Program-made: the position numbers and the translations under genes
Notes under the pieces: model-generated
Databases searched by the model: none
What the model saw: the letters and a program-made list of their open reading frames with translations, nothing else
What the model was told of the DNA's origin: nothing
Shown here: one piece after another, positions 25,191 to 36,952 of the stretch
Layout of the letters: every line of letters begins with the position of its first letter
Position numbering within the stretch: position 1 is the stretch's first letter
NCBI RefSeq assembly: GCF_001522545.3
Contig: NC_031768.1
Coordinates: 82,307,769-82,371,768 of the forward strand
DNA length: 64,000 nt
Direction: 5' to 3'
From: Parus major
Taxonomy: Eukaryota; Chordata; Aves; Passeriformes; Paridae

Positions 25191-26608
25191 GCTTGTTGAA
25201 GGCTGTGAGTCTCAGCTGTTCGAGGGGTTACAAACAGAAGAATCACAAACACAAATGTTGGCTACAGGAAATCTGGCAGTGAGCTCTACTTCTCTTGCAG
25301 CTGCTTATATAGAAGGATAAATGTACATATGACCATATATTTAAATACAGATATTAATATGACCAGATAGCTTTTTATTTGCTTGGTAACAACAGAGCAA
25401 CCAGCTATATGGTAAAATGCATGCAATAGCAAAATAGTTACAATTAAAGAGTAAATTATGATGGCATACATTATTTCTCAATGTCTAAACCATGGCTGAA
25501 GGTTACATACCAATTACTTTTGATCTCATTAAGAAGAATTAGTAATTACCAAGTACTCAAAGGGAAATGTGATTACTATGAAGCTACCTGGTATTTCCCC
25601 AAGGGGACTCTATCTAGTTGCAGAATATATATGCCCCATTACTTATAGCAGCACATAAAATACCACTTTATTTATACAGTACAAGCAAAACAGGCCTGTT
25701 AAAATGTTTAATGAAATATTTGGTGAAGATGAAAGCTTTGCAATGCCTGCACTAAAGAATATTTGCAAGAGCTTTAAAATTAGCTACTCTTATCTGCCAT
25801 TTTACATGCCTTATTTTTTAAGGTAAAGGAATAAAACTATGTTAAAGAAGTAAAACAAAATTAAAGCCATGTCAATCCTCCTCACTTTTTTTTTCTGATT
25901 CACTTCTCAGAGGATAAGAAATAGAAGATAACCTCCTTCTAACTAGAAAATACTAAAGAGAAAGGTGGAGTGAGCTCCCCCTAGCCACCTGACCACAGCA
26001 TTAGTGCAAGAGGATACAAATCTACCTGCTTGACTTTGCCAGCAGCCTTTAGAAAGATGAGCAGATGTTTAAGTCTCAAAAGAAACAAAGAGAAAATCTG
26101 TAAGCTGGTCTTCCACATTGCTGAATTTCCCAAGAGCCTCTGGCTATGGAAAAGGCATCTAAGACAGAAGTAGCATGCATCAGTTTTTTAATTTTTATAT
26201 GTTTTGATAGTGATTACAAAGAGGATGTCTCATATTGACAATTTGTTATGTTTGGGATGGTGCAAATGTTCACACTGAAACAAAGAATTTGTGGATTATT
26301 ATAATCATGGAGTAGACTGGCTTATGAGATTTTTTCCTTCTGGGTTGTTGGGAAATGTTTTTTTTTTTTTTGGATAAGTTTAAAAGTCCTGAAGTTTAAT
26401 TTTATTATATCTTGAAGCCAGTAAATGGAACTACAGAAATCATCAGTAAAGTTACCACATATTAGATTGATCCAGCAGTCCATTTTGCCAGACTTGGGTG
26501 AATTATCACTAGTAGAAAAACATCTGCAAGAAATATGGAAGAACCTGCTTTTCCTGTGAGTTACTATTTGCCAATGGCCCACAGATGAGAGAATCAGAAA
26601 AGTTATTT
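25191..26608. other. Unique non-coding sequence, no gene seen
   Basis: AT-rich; contains a run of 14 T at 26,358-26,371. No recognised repeat family or exon. Confidence 0.5.
26358..26371. repeat. Poly(T) tract, 14 bases
   Basis: A simple homopolymer run with no element recognised on either side. Confidence 0.95.
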
Positions 26609-26690
26609 TCTCTCCCTCTCTCTCTCTCTCTCTCTGTCTCTGTCTCTCTCTCTGTCTCTCTCTTCTCTCTTTCTCTCTCTCTCACACACA
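26609..26690. repeat. Interrupted CT microsatellite
   Basis: About 80 bases of TC repeats with scattered G and T interruptions (TCTCTGTCTC), ending in a short CACACACA. The minus-strand reading of this tract gives an Arg/Glu-rich peptide (REREREKRE), an artefact of the repeat. Confidence 0.97.
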
Positions 26691-28030
26691 TTTTCTTATT
26701 AGACTCAAAATGGAAAACTAAGTGCTATTTTGAGTGCTTTTATCTTGTAGAATGAGAAAAGTGCCTTTGCTATTATGTCAGGGTCAAGAAATTTCTGTTA
26801 AGGCTTGGAAACAACATGAAGCCTTCAACACCACATTTTTTCCAAAATCCAAAATTATTTATTGCCAGTAATGCTTGCACTGAGCAAAGTGTTCTGCCTC
26901 CTTCACTGTGGACAAGAATTGGTAGCCTTTCCTTTTATTTAATATTAATTCTAGAGTTTGACTTTAACATTATTTCAGAAGTTGCTATTTAATTGTGTTT
27001 CAAGTGAGACTTTAATATTTTGGTGGCTCTGTACATATACTCTGTACTGCTCAATTTTGTAAGTAAATACCTATTTTTTTGTTTCTTTACACTGTAATAT
27101 ATTCATTCAGTACCTTGGGGTACACTTATTTCAATCATTCACTCATTCAGATAGTTTTTCTTTTCATATTGATAGTATTGATATCTAAACATACAGACAT
27201 TTAATTTATTGCATTATCAGCTCTCATAACAATTTCACACTGGTATTAGAGAACATATCGCCTCTTAAAAGTACAGATCTTTTATGACTGCATGGATTCA
27301 CATGATGAAACTTGGGATGTATTTGAAACTTGGAATATATTTATATGTCTTCTAGAATAGGTATGCTCATGCACTCATTTATATATTAGCTGATTCCCAG
27401 TCACTGTTGTGGACTTCTATATGGCATAGATTAAATTTCTTTTAAGAGATTTATTTTTGTTCTCATTGCATTTGTTTATGGTGATTTATCTGGAAGAGGG
27501 TTGTTTCAGTTGCCGTTTCATTCCCCCTTGGACCCTAGCCCTGTGCTAAAATAGACCTACTGTCCTCTAAACATTCAAGGATGGTGCATGGGATTTTCTG
27601 TGCTCATCATCTTAGTGTCTAATTCTTCATCAAATTACTCTCCCTAATCAAATTAGGTTACCTCCAGCATGTTATCCTTGTCTGCTTTCTGTTGTATTTT
27701 TGAAAAAGTATGGGTGGGCTTGCCAATGATTTACTCTATATAAAACCAGCCTAAACATTTTTATCCATCTCAGATTTTTCTCAGTGTTGTGTCATCTCAG
27801 GATTTCTCTTCTTTTTGAGGTCCAATGTCTTATCTTCTTTCTTTCAGCTTTGCTCAGTATCGAAAAGGTTATATCAGTCTCCCTTTAGAGAGCTACTTGG
27901 TTTCAGTCAACCAGAAATTCAACTCACTACTTCCTTTCAGCTCCAAAGGAAAAGACTGTTTGACCATCAGATCTTGATTGGAGTTGGTGATTGAACACCA
28001 TGTGGAGGTTTAAAGGTCCCATTCTTTCCC
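26691..28030. other. Unique non-coding sequence, no gene seen
   Basis: No recognised repeat or exon. The sequence upstream of the LTR (27,900-28,030) could hold retroviral leader on the minus strand, but no convincing primer-binding site is seen. Confidence 0.45.
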
Positions 28031-28272
28031 TGAAGAGCTGAAGACATCTTAGCAAAGGTGCTTAGTGCTTCACACGCACAGATCTTTATTCTACTTGGTG
28101 CACAAGTATTTATACTCATAGGACATAGACATGCTCTGTGCTTCATGGGCTCTGTTCACTGTGTGAGGGAGTAGGTTGGACCAATCCAAAGTGGGCTGTA
28201 GCAAACATCCCTGCTCTATGCTGGCTGTAAGTATCTTTCCCTTTGTGTTGTTGCGTGAGACACATTCTCCCA
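28031..28272 (-). mobile_element. Probable endogenous retrovirus solo LTR
   Basis: On the minus strand the segment begins TGGGAGAATGTGTCTC and ends GCTCTTCA, so it has TG...CA ends. Inside is a TATA box, TATAAATA (plus-strand 28,107-28,114), followed 17 bases later by the poly(A) signal AATAAA (28,085-28,090) and a GT-rich stretch (TCTGTGCGTGTGAAGC). This TATA / AATAAA / GT-rich order, with little room between, is that of an avian retroviral LTR with a short R. No retroviral genes are visible on either side, so a solo LTR is likely. No target-site duplication is seen; the true ends may differ by tens of bases (28,001 and 28,283 are alternatives). Confidence 0.6.
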
Positions 28273-29492
28273 TTTAAAAGCCATAAATGACTATTTCATG
28301 GAGATAATCTCCTAGAATAACCCATGCAAGTTACATGCTGAGTAGCTTAGCATTAAATGTAACTGTTCTGCCTTATTATATAGAGTTCCAGTTATTCAGA
28401 GCATGAAGTTTCTCACCCACATTTTGCCTTTAGCAGGTGAGAAATGTGGTTCAAATCAATGGAATTATTGGTTCTTTAAAGTTTCCCAAATGTTCAGGAG
28501 TTTTGCTGACTCACAGGCATTGTAAACACAGTATGCATCTTAACAGGGAATTCAAATCAGTGCTCAGTTTCATGCCTTATAAATCACACCAACTACATTT
28601 ATAAATACAATTTACTGAACTGCTCTTTGATATAATGGCCTTGTGTATTAATCTTCACAAGCATTCACATGTTTTTTTTTCTTTTTGTGGTACAATTATT
28701 ATTCAGGTTTCTTTGCTGGCATCTGTGCTTTGCTAAAAGGGAGAGCTCGTGTTTCCTTATGTACTGCATATTTAATAGCAGTGATACTTTTTGAAGACAG
28801 AGAAAAATAGCTTTGTATGATTAATCCCAGAAAGTGAAAAAAAAAAAAAGGTATATTAGACAGAATGTATTCAGAATTCTGGAACATATACAGAGTCCCT
28901 TAGTTGGATTTCATGTTTGGCAGAGAATAAGACCCTACGAGTTTCTACAATTAAGTCCTACCCAGTAGATGGCATCCATGCACCAATGCTTGAAACTGTG
29001 CTCAAAGTACAGTGTAATGAAGAGTTTTGTAATGTTTTATTTAAGAAAAAAAATTAACTTTGAATTTTTGTGTTTTTCCTCAGGCAATATAAGCAGTAAA
29101 CATGATTTTCACACCAATAGGTAACAAATAGTTTTCTTAACAAATTAGATGAGCCCTGATGTCTGGTTACCGATTGCTTTAGAGCTATGTGTGTATAATA
29201 CAATTCTCTTACATTCAAAATATTTTGTTTTACATAGGACAAAGTGAAAATGACTGGAGATATGCTGTGAATATGAATTACCTTTGGACAACAGAAATTT
29301 TGTGTTTTTAAGACCTGTTTTTAATAAGTGTTGCAGCCATTCAATATTTTCTCTCCCTGGTGCTTCGTAGAGGTGTTTTGTTTTCCTATATCAGCATCCT
29401 TGATATTATGACAATATATTTTAGAGAAGTTTCTTAATTACAGCTCACAAGAAATACCCCTGTGAGGCATTGCCAATCTGTGGTGAAACATC
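28273..29492. other. Unique non-coding sequence, no gene seen
   Basis: AT-rich with a run of 13 A at 28,837-28,849. No recognised repeat or exon. Confidence 0.5.
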
Positions 29493-29585
29493 TATCCTCA
29501 TCCTGTAACTGGGAAACAAGATATTGAAACATGTGTGACTTAGTGCCAGGATAAGTAATTCTGCTTCCCTGGTGTGTCTATTACA
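29493..29585 (-). mobile_element. MIR-like ancient SINE remnant
   Basis: The plus strand reads 'CCTCATCCTGTAACTGGGAAAC', then 'GATATTGAAACATGTGTGAC', then 'GTGCCAGGATAAG'. This follows the antisense MIR core order (CCTCATTTTACAGATGAGGAAACTGAG.., then TTAAGTGACTTGCCCA..). It is highly diverged, as expected for a repeat older than birds. Confidence 0.38.
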
Positions 29586-32514
29586 GATGTTCCTCAAAAT
29601 TATCCATGCTAGCCCTTACACATCTGGCAGCACTGCAATGCAGCAAGTATAACTGCACATTCCTTCATAGAGCTGAAGTTTCTTATGATTTCTTGTAGCT
29701 GTAAAGGCAGAGAGAAAGAGGTTGGTTCCCCAGATCTTTTGGGACTGGATAGCTTTTACATTGTGTTACATGGCTAAGGATGGTAGGATTGCAATTCTGC
29801 ATTTCTAAGTTCACCGGAGAGATATCCTAGTTGCATTTATCCAGGATTTTAATTGAATTGAAAACAAACTGTCAAAAACCTGTGGCCATTTAATTTTGCT
29901 TCCAAAATTCCTATTTGTTAAATACAATATTTTTTAAATTTTTCCATGGAAATTTTTAAAAACCTGGTGTTTGTTAAGAAAATATTTTATTCATTTCCTG
30001 AATCTGTCACCAGAGTAGTTTTTAAAAAAGCTAATTTCTTTGTATCATCCTCCTTGAATTTATAATCCAAATCCCACTGTGTTGGCAGTGAATTCCCCTC
30101 TGTAAGAGTTTTGATGACAACAAACTTATGATGGGTTAAACTGCTGACTGAGGCACTGACGTTTTTCCTCTGGCAGTAGAGAAATTCTTCATTAGGTTTA
30201 CACCTGAATTTTAGACAGTTAGCATTAGGGGAAATTGAACTGTCCTTAAGAGGTTCATCTTCATGTATTATTAAACAACAGGTTCTCCCAGACTGGTTGT
30301 TTTATCACACTCAATCTTTTGTTTTCTTTGGAATGAAATCTTTGTGGGCTGGTGTAGAGTTAAGCAAGATTTTCTTTCAGAGGAGTCATCTGACTTGAGG
30401 TCTCTGATCATTGTGCAGGGAACATGGATATTACCTCCAGAGACGTTAGGGAATTAATGTCATATCTAAGCTGGTTTGTTTCCCTGGATACCATTATTTA
30501 AGAATGATTCCTCCTTTAGTTTAATGAAGTTGGAAAGTCTGATATTTGGTATAAATGGCAGTTAAGCAAGGTGCAGAATGACTGTATATGTCTTTTAATA
30601 GTGAGTTTTTCATGTTCAATTTAACCCTTCTTTTCTTTATGCTCTGAGCACTGTTTTCAGGGCATTATTCCTACCACAAAATATTTTTCAAGCATCAAGA
30701 TTAGAACAGTTTCTTTCCCTGGTAAGATTTAAAGCAACTTTCTAGTAATTCTATTCTATGACTGTTTCTTTGGGAAAGGTTGAATGCATTACACAAAAGA
30801 TGACTATTGAATTTACAGCAAATTCAGCATCCTTATGAAATTCTATGCTTGAGACCTTGACTTAATGAAACTGTTTAACAAAGCATATCAGTCAGCACCA
30901 GTGCTGCCTCTGTTACATTCTAACAGATATATTTCAATAAATTCACTGCTCTTTCAAGTAAAATTTTTCTCTGATTAAGTCGTGCCTGAAGCTGAATTTT
31001 CTTTTTAAAGTTTGAATAAAAACTGTGAAATCATTTGTGACTTACATCTCCAAAATGAGATTTTTCTCTACAGAAAAACTATTGCAGTATAATTTTACTC
31101 TCTATAATTATAAAAATGGATAAAGCTTGAGATCGGAAGCTTACTTTAACTGTCTACTGAACTAATCCCTGATGAGGAGTGGTTTGGTGACTAGTTAAGA
31201 ACTGACTTGAAAAAAGGTGACCATGGCATGTTTAAAATAATAGCAGATTTAGGATAAGTTTTGAATGTTCAAATTTCAGTTTTGACTGCTGTTGGTACCT
31301 CCATTGGTGTTGACTGGATCTGACCAAAAAAACCTCCTAGTTTTTCTTGATCCATGTTCCAAAATTATTAACTGTAAATGATTTAGATTAGCCAGGGATC
31401 ACACACAGAGCTCTGACTGAGTAAAGGATTACAAAATTCATCCTGGCTTATGAATCTCTTACAAACAATAGAGACCCTGAGCAGTTCAAATTTAAAACTG
31501 AGTACTCAGTGCTCCTTGAGGAGGTGAATTTTATCTCCTGACGGCTGAATTGTGGACTTCTGAGGCTAAAGACTTGCAAGTAAAATGTCTCTGAATCAGA
31601 GACAGAAGGTTTGTCAGATATGCAGAGGCTGCATTCACAATTCATTGCCTAAAACATACAAACAAACTGGGTTCATGATTCACTGCTAAACACAAAGCTA
31701 AGACATCTACTTAAAAGGAAGTTAGTGCTTTTTTACTTAAGCATTGTTCATTTGGATTGTAATTACTTCTGGAAATGTTGACATTTACATGTCATGAGTA
31801 GGGTGCTGTCAAGTTTTGTTTTCCAAAATTAGATTCTGCAAAAGGAAAAGCTAAAAGAATGGTAGAAAAGTAGAAGAATAATAAATAAATCTTGAACTTG
31901 TTAGGAAACAATGTGGAAAGGAACATTATTTTCTGTTACGTCACTGTGTCAGAAGTAAATTATAAAACCCATTTTAGTGAAGAAAAAAAAAAGCCTGGCA
32001 TTGAACATGAAGTTCTTCCACTTAGCTCAGAGCAGACCATGACAACTCCAGAGATCTTTGTGATGGTTTCCGCAGTTGAGGTGCAGGTGCAAGTGGGAAT
32101 AATGTTCATAAGAGCCAGAGGAAGGAAGAATCAGTAAAAAACCAAGAGCAAACATGGTCTTGAAAACTTTTCATTTGGAGAATCGGTCCACGTTTATTTT
32201 ACAATATCAAATTTAAAGCTACATTGACAGTCCTTTTCAAACAAGCCTATATGAATGTTGCTATATAAACCTTACTGCCTTGGAGGGTTTGCACAACTTT
32301 GCAGCTATCCATGAAAATTCCTGAGAGAGAAGACATGCATTGTCTCCCCCAAATTAAGCATGGGAAATTTGGCTGGTTTTCCCTCCCAATAAAGGCATTT
32401 TTCATGCTCCAATTTTATGTGGTGGAAAGTAGAAGATAAAAAAGAAAAATTAAAAAGGCCAACTTAAAACATACAGGTGGATGAACATGGGGACATTAAT
32501 TTTTGGTCTATATG
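29586..32514. other. Unique non-coding sequence, no gene seen
   Basis: AT-rich, only short reading frames, no recognised repeat family. Confidence 0.5.
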
Positions 32515-32955
32515 TTAATTGCCCATCTCTCAAGTGTTTCCAGGCCCTTGTGCAAGGCATCCCTTCCCTACAGCGTGTCAAGTGCACCGCACAGCTTGGT
32601 GTTGTCAGCAAACTCGCTCAGGGTACCCTTGATGCCCTGCCCATGTTGCCAACAAAGAGGTTAAACAGCTCTGGTTCCAATACTGTTGAGTACTTCAGCC
32701 TTCTCTGTGTCCCAGATGACCATGTCTCCCATTTCCTTCCAGTGACAGCCTCCATTTTCCCTAGTCTTTATTTTATCACCAATGTACCTATACATATATA
32801 GAAGCTTTTAATGTCTTTGACATTCCTGGTCAGATTGAATTCTATCCAGGCTTTAACTTTCCTAACTTGATCCTTGGTTGCATGGAGAATTTTTCTGTAT
32901 TCCTCCCAAGCTATCTGTCCTTGCTTTCACCCTCTGTGGGGTTTTACATGCTGAG
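32515..32955 (-). mobile_element. CR1 LINE fragment from a more internal part of the element
   Basis: Antisense CR1 on the plus strand. 'GCACAGCTTGGTGTTGTCAGC' and 'AAACTCGCTCAGGGTACCC' are followed by 'AACAAAGAGGTTAAACAGCTC' and 'TGGTTCCAATACTGTTGAG', a well-known CR1 ORF2-region text (antisense). After it come 'TTCCTCCCAAGCTATCTGTCC' and 'TTGCTTTCACCCTCTGTGGGG', which also recur in avian CR1-derived sequence. The standard 3' tail is absent, so the fragment is broken on both sides or represents an internal part. No open ORF2 remains. Confidence 0.72.
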
Positions 32956-33644
32956 TTCGTCAATAAGAACTGAGCTCCATGCTGAGTTCTTAAATTAGCA
33001 GCTCACTCATCACTCAGTCTAACAACAGCATGCCTAGGGAGGTCTTCGGACCACAGGAAAAGATCTTCCAGGGAGATTTGAGTTCAATACTGTGATATAA
33101 ACTCCATAATGTTCCATTCCAAGGGTATCCCTGGTCTGATGTTAATCAATTCTGTGTCATAAGCAGCTAAACATCTCAGAAAAAAAGGACACAAGGAACT
33201 ATTGAAATTATAATGATAGTTAGATCTGTTCTATGCAGCCAGTTTCTGAAAGTTTAATGTTATTTCTCAGCTGCCAGCATAAAAAGGCGTATTGAATTTC
33301 ACAGAAATCAAACATCCTAAAAGGAGTAATTAACCCCTGCAATCAGAATGATTGCACTTGGACTTCTCTTCAGGTTCTCTGCTGACTCCACATGTCTCAC
33401 AACCTTTATAATTACTGCATTTTATCAACAAGCCTTAAGTGAACACTAAGGTTAAATATACAAACCAAAATGAAGAAGCTTTCAAACAAATGCTCAACTT
33501 GAAATGCAAGGTACAATGACAAAAAAAATCCCAGTTTTTGTAATTAAATAATCTATGTTTAATTTCTTCTATAAATGACAGCAGAAACATGCATGTATGG
33601 TGATTAAATACTGGGAAAATGGAATTTCATTATAAGAATGCAAA
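32956..33644. other. Unique non-coding sequence, no gene seen
   Basis: A 12-bp direct repeat CATGCTGAGTTC lies at 32,947-32,958 and 32,978-32,989, overlapping the end of the CR1 fragment. Nothing else is recognised. Confidence 0.5.
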
Positions 33645-33885
33645 AATACTTTATTATTACTTTGCATTTCTGTAGTACTTTATTTCTTCAGAGCATCACA
33701 CTTACAAAATGCTACTCATGCAGGGAAGATGGCATCAGTGATACTGCATTAGGCAGACATCTCAACTGTGACTCTCCAGGAACGCTGCATAAGTCACTGT
33801 ATTTTCTTCCTATGATTTCATGGACAAGGAAAGGAGAAGAATCCAGGGACAAATCCGCCTTTTGTTACACACAGCTCCAGCAATT
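33645..33885 (+). mobile_element. Ancient amniote LINE 3' remnant (L2/L3-like)
   Basis: The order 'TACTTTGCATTTCTGTAGTAC', 'TTTATTTCTTCAGAGCATC', a middle segment, then 'ATGGACAAGGAAAGGAGAAG' and 'TGTTACACACAGCTCC' parallels old L3/L2-type text (a TTTATAKAGCRCTTT block, later GGAAACTGAGGC...GTCACACAGC). It is a loose match and the assignment is tentative. Confidence 0.33.
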
Positions 33886-33944
33886 CACTGAAGAAAAGTT
33901 ATGATGTAAAATATCTATATTTAGTTATGTAGCAGTTTATCAAG

Positions 33945-33968
33945 TTTATCAACTGAACAGTTGATAAA
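33945..33968. repeat. Perfect 11-bp inverted repeat
   Basis: TTTATCAACTG (33,945-33,955) and CAGTTGATAAA (33,958-33,968) are exact reverse complements separated by AA. A preceding partial copy, GTTTATCAA, overlaps the left arm region. Confidence 0.92.
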
Positions 33969-34786
33969 GTTTTGCTAACAGCTAGTGATCATTGAAAGAA
34001 AATTTTACCAGTTTCCTTTTAGCTGCAGGGACTGTAGCAATTTATACGATGAAAGAGTGGCCACTTGCTCCTTCTCTCCTTATCTTGTAGAGGGTCTAGC
34101 AGAAATGTACTGAAGGAAATCTGGGGGTCTGCAGACACACTAGATGTGTTTTGACATGTAGGGTATAATGTAGAGGAGCCAGCTTGTTTGAGATCTTGTT
34201 TGCAGCATGAAAACGGCATCTGAAGTGGACAAGTCTCATTTTGTTCGTGAGCTCACATCCAAACTGCAGCTGAAAATCTGAACAATGCCAGGATGATAAG
34301 GCAAAAAGAAACTCATACAATCTTTTAATGTGCTATCTGAAGTACACAAATCCCAGAACGATAATAATATTTCTTTTTCATTTTCTAAACTCTGCAATTC
34401 AATTAGCTCAAAGATTTTAAAAAAGACATTTCTTTTTGAGCTAAAGACAGACATCTGTGATTTACAGACTCCTTAGTAAGGATCCAAAGGCTATTGAATC
34501 TTATTGATGAAACAAGTTTTGCATCTTATTTCCTAACTGAATATTTCTCATCTCAGTTTACAGTTCATGTGCCGTTGTTCTACAAATGTAGAAAGTATTG
34601 GATAAATGGAGTGCACCAATATGGTAAAGCCTCTGATTTGCAATTGGTTTAACTTGTCTGAAATTTCAAGATAATTTTCAAAGCTAAACTCATCACAGTA
34701 TTCCTGTTATGGGTAGCAAAACTCTAACCAGATATCGATCTTGCTGCTTGGCATTTGTACATATAACAGACCTTCTGTTGTCTTTG
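33969..34786. other. Unique non-coding sequence, no gene seen
   Basis: Several overlapping minus-strand frames of about 70 residues (34,019-34,454) have no recognisable family and no coding signature. No recognised repeat. Confidence 0.5.
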
Positions 34787-34940
34787 TCACAGAAATCACA
34801 GAGTGGTTTGGGTTGGAAGGGACCTTGAAGATCATCTTGTTTGATCTCTCTTATGATGGACACAGACACCACCCACTAGATCAGTTTTCTCAGGGCCCCA
34901 TCCAGCCTGGCCTTGAACACTTCTAGGGATGACAACACCA
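34787..34940 (-). mobile_element. CR1 LINE 3' end, minus orientation
   Basis: The plus strand starts with TCACAGAAATCACAGAGTGG, the decayed 3' octamer tail, then 'TTTGGGTTGGAAGGGACCTT' and 'GAAGATCATCTTGTTTGATC'. Further in are 'CACTAGATCAGTTTTCTCAG' and 'CATCCAGCCTGGCCTTGAAC'. It is a short, clear antisense CR1 end, 5'-truncated. Confidence 0.96.
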
Positions 34941-35639
34941 GGTGAGCAGGACTTCTTTCAAGATTTACTTAAATCTTAATTCTGGTAAAATAAATTTCTT
35001 AGTCTTTCTTATTACACTCCAGAAAAGCTAAGTGAGTTTATTCACCCTTACTCTCACTCATGAAGAATGCAGAAGAAGCAGGATTTCATAATAGAAAAGA
35101 CTAGTAATCAATTCTTCACCATAATCTCAGAAGTCAGGTTGCTGAAAAAGCAGTATTGTATCAAGAGGGATGTTGCAGACAAGTTTGGAAAAATCTCTCC
35201 TTTAAAAGACTATGAGCAACTTTTCCATTTCCACAGGGAGGTTAGAAGGCAGAAAGAAGTCACCAGGTACAACCATGAGTAGTTTATAGCAGCTCAATGC
35301 TTCTCCCACTGTCAAACAAAAATGATAGGTCATTAGACTCTCAGAGTGGAAAGATCCTGTTTTGGTGACAGCTGCTCTGGTGTGTAATGCACTGAGGATG
35401 CCATTAGGTGTAATTAAACAGAAAACCTAAAACATAAGGACAGAGACCTTTTTTCTTCTCAAGATGAAAACCCTCTGTGTACATACAAAATTATCACCCG
35501 TCACAGCTATCCTCTCTTTTGTCCCTCAGGAAAACAGACAGATGTCCAGCTGGCAGGGAGTATGAAGAGTGTTACAGTCTCAATTTGCTTCATGCTACCT
35601 CTTTCTAAACCCATTGGTACATTTTTTCATCAATTTCTG
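34941..35639. other. Unique non-coding sequence, no gene seen
   Basis: Short reading frames only; no recognised repeat or exon. Confidence 0.5.
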
Positions 35640-36340
35640 CTTTGCATGTGCTTCCCTGTTTCCTAGGCTGCTGTTTCTTTTTGCCATGCTTCCTAGGAGT
35701 TTCTTTCTACCTTCTTCTCAAAGGTGATTCTGTCATGCCTGTCTGGCTGTTTAGTCTGTGTCATCCTCCTCTATGTCCTATATATTCTTCCCATTCTCTG
35801 TTTTTTATACCTGGCTTCTGGACACTTCTAATATTGGACCCAGTTCCTTGGTTAGCTTGTCTGATCAGCAAACAGGTGGGATGCCTTAGATCCCTAGTGC
35901 TGACCAGAGCAGAGGCCAGCCAATTTCTTTCAGGCATCCAGATGCTTTTCCTTGTTCCTTGAACATCCTGTTTTACTTGAGGTTCTAGTGCTACTGATCT
36001 CTTTCTGGTACCTCTCCAAATGACAGCATTTTCTGGGACCTGACATTCCTGGTCCTGCTGACTGCAGTGCCTCCAGAGCTCCTCTCCAATGCACTCTAGG
36101 AAGGGCCTCTTCTTCTTCCTTATGACAAGCAAAGGCCTCTTGGCTCTTCTGTCCTCCAATGTGCATTTCTAGACCTAGCAGTACTACGTGGTAAAAAAGA
36201 GCCTAAAGAAACCTTTGATCCCACCAGGGTAGTTCCTAGATGGTTGAGTAAGGATGAAAGGCTGTCTCCAAGCTTCTCAACCTGCTGTTTCCTTACTCCA
36301 CCTTCTTCTGCTCTGTTCTTGCTATCTACAAACACAGCTT
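35640..36340 (-). other. Unexplained reading-frame-rich block (possible pseudogene, repeat or non-coding RNA exon)
   Basis: This block is richer in G and C than its neighbours. On the minus strand it carries a 132-residue frame (36,159-35,761), the longest in the window apart from one across a CR1 copy, plus two overlapping minus-strand frames of 71-78 residues (36,335-36,120; 36,166-35,930). The text includes GEELWRHCSQQDQECQVPEN and NREWEEYIGHRGG, protein-like but matching nothing I recognise. Having similar-looking text in successive frames would suit an old frameshifted pseudogene. Alternatives are an unrecognised repeat or chance. No initiation context, splice pair or poly(A) tail was convincing. 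Confidence 0.2.
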
Positions 36341-36830
36341 CTCTGGCTCAGTGATATGTTGTAAAAAACCCCCATTTTTCCAAACTGTAAACATACCTAA
36401 ATAATTTGCTGATATTGTGTCTTGTGTTCATATAGAAAAAGTTAAGCTTTTTTTTTTTTTTTTTTTTTCTCAAATTTTCTTTTCTTTTTAGTAAGGGCTG
36501 ACTCACATCTTTTTCCATGATTCAAATCAAATGTAAACTCTTTTCAGGGTCATAACTCAAACCTTTAATTTGAGATTATTTCCAAACATTTTTATTTTGG
36601 ACTGTTCTAAAACAAAGATCTGTTTTGAATTTTAGAACAAGGAATATTCTAGTGGGAATCTTAAAGCAAACCAAAACAAGCATGAGGTAGATTAGATCAG
36701 AGCCCTTCTGTTTTTCTTTCAGGGAGCTGATATTTTGTCAATAACTGTGCTTTGTTAAACCCAGCAAAGGCAGATCTCACAAGCCTTTAGTAAATGCTCA
36801 TGCATTTTTTTTGTATAATTACCCAATAAT
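36341..36830. other. Unique AT-rich sequence with long poly(T)
   Basis: The only notable feature is the T tract at 36,448-36,468. Confidence 0.5.
36448..36468. repeat. Poly(T) tract, 21 bases
   Basis: The longest homopolymer in the window. It could be the antisense poly(A) tail of a retrocopy on the minus strand, but the adjacent sequence resembles no gene or SINE and no target duplication is visible. Confidence 0.95.
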
Positions 36831-36952
36831 TTAGGTTTGAAAGGACCTTCAGAGTCCTATCTAGTCCAACCCCTACACAAAACAGGAATAGTTAGCAAAG
36901 GTTGCTCAGAGCCTTGTCCAATTGACAGAGACTGTAAAGCCTCTCTAAGACC
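36831..36952 (-). mobile_element. CR1 LINE fragment (old), minus orientation
   Basis: The plus strand reads TTAGGTTTGAAAGGACCTTC, then 'CCTATCTAGTCCAACCCC', then 'GGTTGCTCAGAGCCTTGTCC'. These blocks correspond to antisense CR1 3' sequence, with a small deletion after the CCAACCCC block. Confidence 0.85.

Noticed and set aside
26509..26691. Arg/Glu-repeat peptide on the minus strand
   Set aside because: It is the translation of the CT microsatellite at 26,609-26,690 and not a gene.
36440..36470. Poly(T) tract as an antisense retrocopy tail
   Set aside because: The sequence on its 3' side matches no gene or repeat and there is no target duplication.
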